From contig JANBPK010001614.1 of assembly GCA_027579435.1 (NCBI GenBank), forward strand, positions 1 through 22,902: DNA of 22,902 nucleotides. The letters run 5' to 3'. The notes under the pieces were generated by a model. That model was not told the origin of the DNA and ran no database searches. It was given only the letters and a program-made list of their open reading frames with translations. Of the stretch, positions 20,262 to 22,902 are shown piece after piece; the stretch's first letter is position 1; every line of letters begins with the position of its first letter. Position numbers and translations under genes: made by a program. The DNA comes from Candolleomyces eurysporus. Lineage: Eukaryota > Basidiomycota > Agaricomycetes > Agaricales > Psathyrellaceae.

Positions 20262-20496
20262 TCCCAGTCGCGCGACTTTCTGCCCGGGCTCGAAGTAGCC
20301 TACTCCTCGCCCGTGCCTTTCAAGAAGAGTACTGGGAAGGTGTGGGTTGTCGAGGATGAGACTATCCGGTCTAAATCCCGCTCAAAGGAGGGCGGCGGGG
20401 NCGGCAGGGACTGGGATGGGATTTGGGCAAGGTGCTTGTGGGCTATGGGGCGGGGTTGGTGGTTAGTAGTGTTGTGAGTCGGTTTGTGAAGGTTTG
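20262..20496 (+). pseudogene. 3' relic of the second PNPOx-like gene, copy B2
   Basis: This stretch matches the last 78 or so codons of the gene at 8844-9956: LPGLEVAYSSPVPF, KSTGKVW, DETIRSKSRSKEGGG, then WDLGKVLVG and a terminal SRFVKV. Exons 1 and 2 and the start of exon 3 are absent. Two codons are lost before KSTGKVW, and about 17 nt plus the frame are lost at an N (20401). An open frame with an ATG at 20073 runs in frame from the foreign upstream segment into this relic, making a chimeric reading frame by chance. Downstream similarity with copy A persists to GGTCCGATGCCTCAGTG (about 20563-20580, matching 10056-10073), which marks the end of the block. Confidence 0.82.
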
Positions 20497-20875
20497 AGGG
20501 AGTGGTTTTATTTTTTATTTGGAGTTTTGGGATTAGTGTACAGCGTGATCAAGTATGTCCTCGGTCCGATGCCTCAGTGTATACTTACAAGTTTGGTTGC
20601 CCTACCCTCTATGTACGTCTCTTGGGCCTCCACGTCGAGCTCTGTGGTCCAAGTATGGGCGTCTTCTGATTGACGCGTGGAGTGAATGGGAAGAACGCGA
20701 ATAATCGATACCGTTTCGCCTCAGATATCGTTTGGATGAATGCGTAGGGGAGCAAAAGGCCTGAGTCGCGTTTCTTCTGCAAGGTGTAAGGAGGTTATCT
20801 AAAGGAATTGTCGCGCTATTGAATGAGAGAAACGGTCAGCAATCAAGTAGCCAAGTCGGAGAGAAAGAAAGGAAC
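20497..20875. other. Boundary between the duplicated block and the housekeeping genes
   Basis: Similarity to DNA downstream of the gene at 8844 fades by 20580. After that there is no repeat and no supported gene. The right part should contain the 3' untranslated region of MED8. Confidence 0.5.
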
Positions 20876-21931
20876 CTATTGGACTCCTTGCATAGCGTCC
20901 GTCGTCGACGCGTCGTTCCCTGGCGCGCTCGATCCAAAGTTTGGATCGGGACTAGGCATCTCTTCGAATCCTTTCTCCATAAGCTGCTCAACGTCGTTCT
21001 CGTCCGCGTCGTCGCTGCTGCTTCCACCATCCTTGTCTCCTGCCGCCGCTGCTTCGACTTGACCCATGTCTTCATCGTCGTCATCGTCATCGTCCCCGCT
21101 ATCCATTCCGACGTCCTCGGTGGGTGGAGGAGTCCTCCTCGAGTGGATGTGATGGTCGTCGATGTAGTCTTCTTCGTCTTCCTCCCAGTCCGAGTCGATC
21201 CGGTTCTTCCAGTCGTACTTTTCGCGGAGGAGGGCGACTGCTTTTACGGCGCGGTCGACCAGCCGATCGTGTGCGTCCCGAATCTCGTCGCACTCCCGTA
21301 TCACATCCTGCAGCAGCTGGTTCATGCGGGTGTTGAGCAGGCTGATTTCGTTGCTGAGGGCAGGGTCGTGTTGGCCGGGCTCTTGTTTCCGCTTGAGCTG
21401 GTCCAAGTCCAGCATGAGTTGCTTGAGGGCGAGCGAGCCTTTGGTCTGCATGTGCTCTGAGAGCCTCCGGACGGTCTCGTTTTCCTTCTCTAGGACGACC
21501 GTGGTCGTGAGGTTGCGGAGCAGTGGACCGATCTCAAAGTTGAGCTGGGGCTCGGTCATGGGCATGTTGGGGTAGATCGCGAGGCTTTGGAAGATGTTCG
21601 CGCTCTCTGCTGCATCGTTGGGATTCGAACCGGCGGCGGGCTGCTTTGACGAGGTGGGGAGGGGCGAGACGAGGGAGTTGGTAAAGTTGTGGGTCTGGGA
21701 GAGGATGATGTTGTACTTTGAGAGGATCTCGGGCCAGGCGGGCATGCGCCCCTGGAAGTCGTATGCGCCGGAGAGGATGAAGTGGAGGCCATTGAGGGTG
21801 TCGACGATCTGGTTCGCTTTGAACCTGAGCGACTCGAGCTGCGAATGGGCAGCTTCGGGCCCGGCGCAGGCTCGAGCTTCTGGGCTGGTTGGGTCCGCAG
21901 GTGAGCCATCTCGTCGAATGCGATCAAACAT
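20876..21931 (-). CDS. MED8: Mediator of RNA polymerase II transcription subunit 8
   Basis: A single uninterrupted exon encodes 351 residues. Mediator subunit 8 belongs to the head module, which links activators to RNA polymerase II in the nucleus. The N-terminal part carries the MED8 family pattern: a helix with QLESLRFKANQIVDTLNGL (about 31-49), then MPAWPEILSKYNIILSQTHN (about 63-82). Two further helical regions follow (LLRNLTTTVVLEKENETVRR, and MNQLLQDVIRECDEIRDAHD), as expected for the MED8 four-helix fold. From about residue 250 the protein becomes very acidic (WEEDEEDYIDD, then a long Asp run), a low-complexity tail longer than in animal MED8. The ATG at 21931 gives a 30-residue leader before the domain and is the first in this frame. 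It diverges from the TPR gene at 22022. Confidence 0.85.
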   Translation of the reverse strand: MFDRIRRDGSPADPTSPEARACAGPEAAHSQLESLRFKANQIVDTLNGLHFILSGAYDFQGRMPAWPEILSKYNIILSQTHNFTNSLVSPLPTSSKQPAAGSNPNDAAESANIFQSLAIYPNMPMTEPQLNFEIGPLLRNLTTTVVLEKENETVRRLSEHMQTKGSLALKQLMLDLDQLKRKQEPGQHDPALSNEISLLNTRMNQLLQDVIRECDEIRDAHDRLVDRAVKAVALLREKYDWKNRIDSDWEEDEEDYIDDHHIHSRRTPPPTEDVGMDSGDDDDDDDEDMGQVEAAAAGDKDGGSSSDDADENDVEQLMEKGFEEMPSPDPNFGSSAPGNDASTTDAMQGVQ

Positions 21932-22021
21932 CTTGGCCGTGTCATGGAATATCAGTGATTGATTGATCCCATTGGCTATAAGACGAAATCATCGGCCTCC
22001 CGTCCCTCCCCAATCCGAACC
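21932..22021. promoter_or_regulatory. Compact bidirectional promoter between MED8 and the TPR gene
   Basis: Only 90 bp separate the two divergent ATGs, so core promoter elements of both must overlap here or lie within the 5' ends of the genes. No TATAAA is visible, in keeping with housekeeping expression. Confidence 0.6.
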
Positions 22022-22902
22022 ATGGCCTCCAACCCTGCCCTCGAAAACTACGACGACGTGTCTTCCTCAGACTCGGAGTTCGACCCCCCTTTCTTGCAGC
22101 CTGTCAACAAGGAGGAGCTCCTCCTCGCTCGTGCCCAGAAACGCGCAGAGAAGAAGGCCGAAAAGCATGCAAAGGCAGACGTGTTCAAGCGAATGGTAGT
22201 GCTCTCATCTTAGTCCATTTCAGCTGACCAGGACTCACGTTACCACAGGGAGACGAGCTGTATGGAAATGGCAAATTCGAAGAAGCCTACATACCCTACC
22301 TCGAAGCTACCCAGATCTGGCCGTCCAATCTCGAATACTACATTCGACTCTCGATGACCTATGCCAAATTGCACTGGTACGTTCCGTATGATCTCAAAGG
22401 TACCTGATCACCCATTGATTGCGATACAGGTACGAAGAAGCCGCACACGCCGCAACAAGAGCTTTAACGCTCGACCCCAAATCCATCGAAGCGCGCTATC
22501 TTCGTGGACTCGCTCGACTCGAGCAGCGGTTGCTGATTGCAGCCAAGAAAGGTGTGTCCTCTCACTTTATCCACCACCGCTTGCCATTCAATCCCCGTCT
22601 AAATCATGTTGTACTGCATAGACCTCGAGATTGCCGTCGCACACGACAAATCACACACCAAAGCCGAAGATGCCTTGCAATCCGTCAACACCGCCCTCGA
22701 AGCTGGGACGAAACTGGGCAGCCATACCATCTCTCTCGACGTTGCGCCCGCCGNTGAAGGTACAACGACTGCCAACAGCGATACTGCCGATGGTAGTGAA
22801 GCTCCGGCTGCTGCTGGTGGTCCGCCCTCAACAGGTGAACCCGCAGCTCCGGTACAGCAAATCCCGGAGCTCGACTTCTCGTACCCCCAATACGACGACG
22901 AC
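22022..22902 (+). CDS. TPR-repeat protein, 5' part, cut by the window end
   Basis: Exons are 22022-22195, 22249-22376, 22430-22551 and 22622 onward, running off the window. The frame is consistent across three GT-AG introns of 53, 53 and 70 nt. The protein starts with an acidic segment (DDVSSSDSEFD), then a charged helix (LLLARAQKRAEKKAEKHAK), then a tetratricopeptide array: GDELYGNGKFEEAYIPYLEA, LEYYIRLSMTYAKLHWYEEA, and ATRALTLDPKSIEARYLRGL. A further helix (DLEIAVAHDKSHTKAEDAL) leads into an Ala/Gly/Pro-rich linker and an acidic LDFSYPQYDDD at the edge. TPR arrays bind partner proteins, often Hsp70/Hsp90. A C-terminal zinc-finger region beyond the window would fit related fungal proteins, but this is only an inference. 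One N at 22754. Confidence 0.82.

Noticed and set aside
21124..21336. Long plus-strand frames opposite MED8 (also 20819-21460)
   Set aside because: These are mirror frames of the acidic, GC-rich MED8 sequence. The MED8 domain pattern on the minus strand explains the region.
21605..21618. GGGATTCGAACC, which resembles a tRNA T-arm
   Set aside because: It lies inside the MED8 coding sequence, and no acceptor stem, D-arm or anticodon arm can be drawn around it.
1..22902. CRISPR arrays, rRNA or tRNA genes
   Set aside because: No regularly spaced short repeats, rRNA-like sequence or cloverleaf structures were seen. The gene structure is eukaryotic.

Overview
The window is nuclear DNA of a filamentous fungus, most likely an Agaricomycete (mushroom-forming basidiomycete). 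This rests on genes split by many 50-70 nt GT-AG introns with CTNAC-type branch points, on NACHT-NTPases of the kind expanded in Agaricomycetes, on a GPI-anchored fungal cupredoxin, and on MED8 and TPR housekeeping genes. I cannot name the species. Thirteen single N bases, several beside homopolymers, show it is a draft assembly.

Layout. Positions 1-20500 are two diverged tandem copies of one multigene block. Copy A (about 1050-10070) holds a minus-strand two-domain cupredoxin gene (1384-2667), a broken minus-strand NACHT gene (5155-6566), and two plus-strand pyridoxamine-phosphate-oxidase-like (PNPOx-like) genes (7177-8249 and 8844-9956). Copy B (about 10118-20580) holds a second cupredoxin gene (10400-11680), an unrecognised frame-broken minus-strand gene (12694-13448), a nearly complete minus-strand NACHT gene (14140-16501), a PNPOx-like gene with a one-base frameshift (18386-19522), and only the 3' end of the second PNPOx-like gene (20262-20496). 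The cupredoxin and PNPOx modules are clearly homologous between the copies. The interval between them is not: each copy carries a NACHT gene of a different subfamily there, and the one in copy B is framed by a direct repeat of about 210 bp.

From 20580 the window leaves the duplicated region and enters a compact housekeeping pair. MED8 (minus, 20876-21931) and a TPR-repeat gene (plus, 22022 to the window end) diverge from a 90 bp shared promoter.

Functionally, the block combines a cell-surface copper protein, FMN-type split-barrel proteins with a C-terminal hydrophobic anchor, and NLR-like NACHT ATPases. I see no direct sign that these form one pathway. What the sequence does show is recurrent duplication, decay and replacement around NLR-like genes, which is typical of a fast-evolving accessory locus. 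All exon borders were read by eye from splice consensus and checked by reading-frame arithmetic. No database search or transcript evidence was available.
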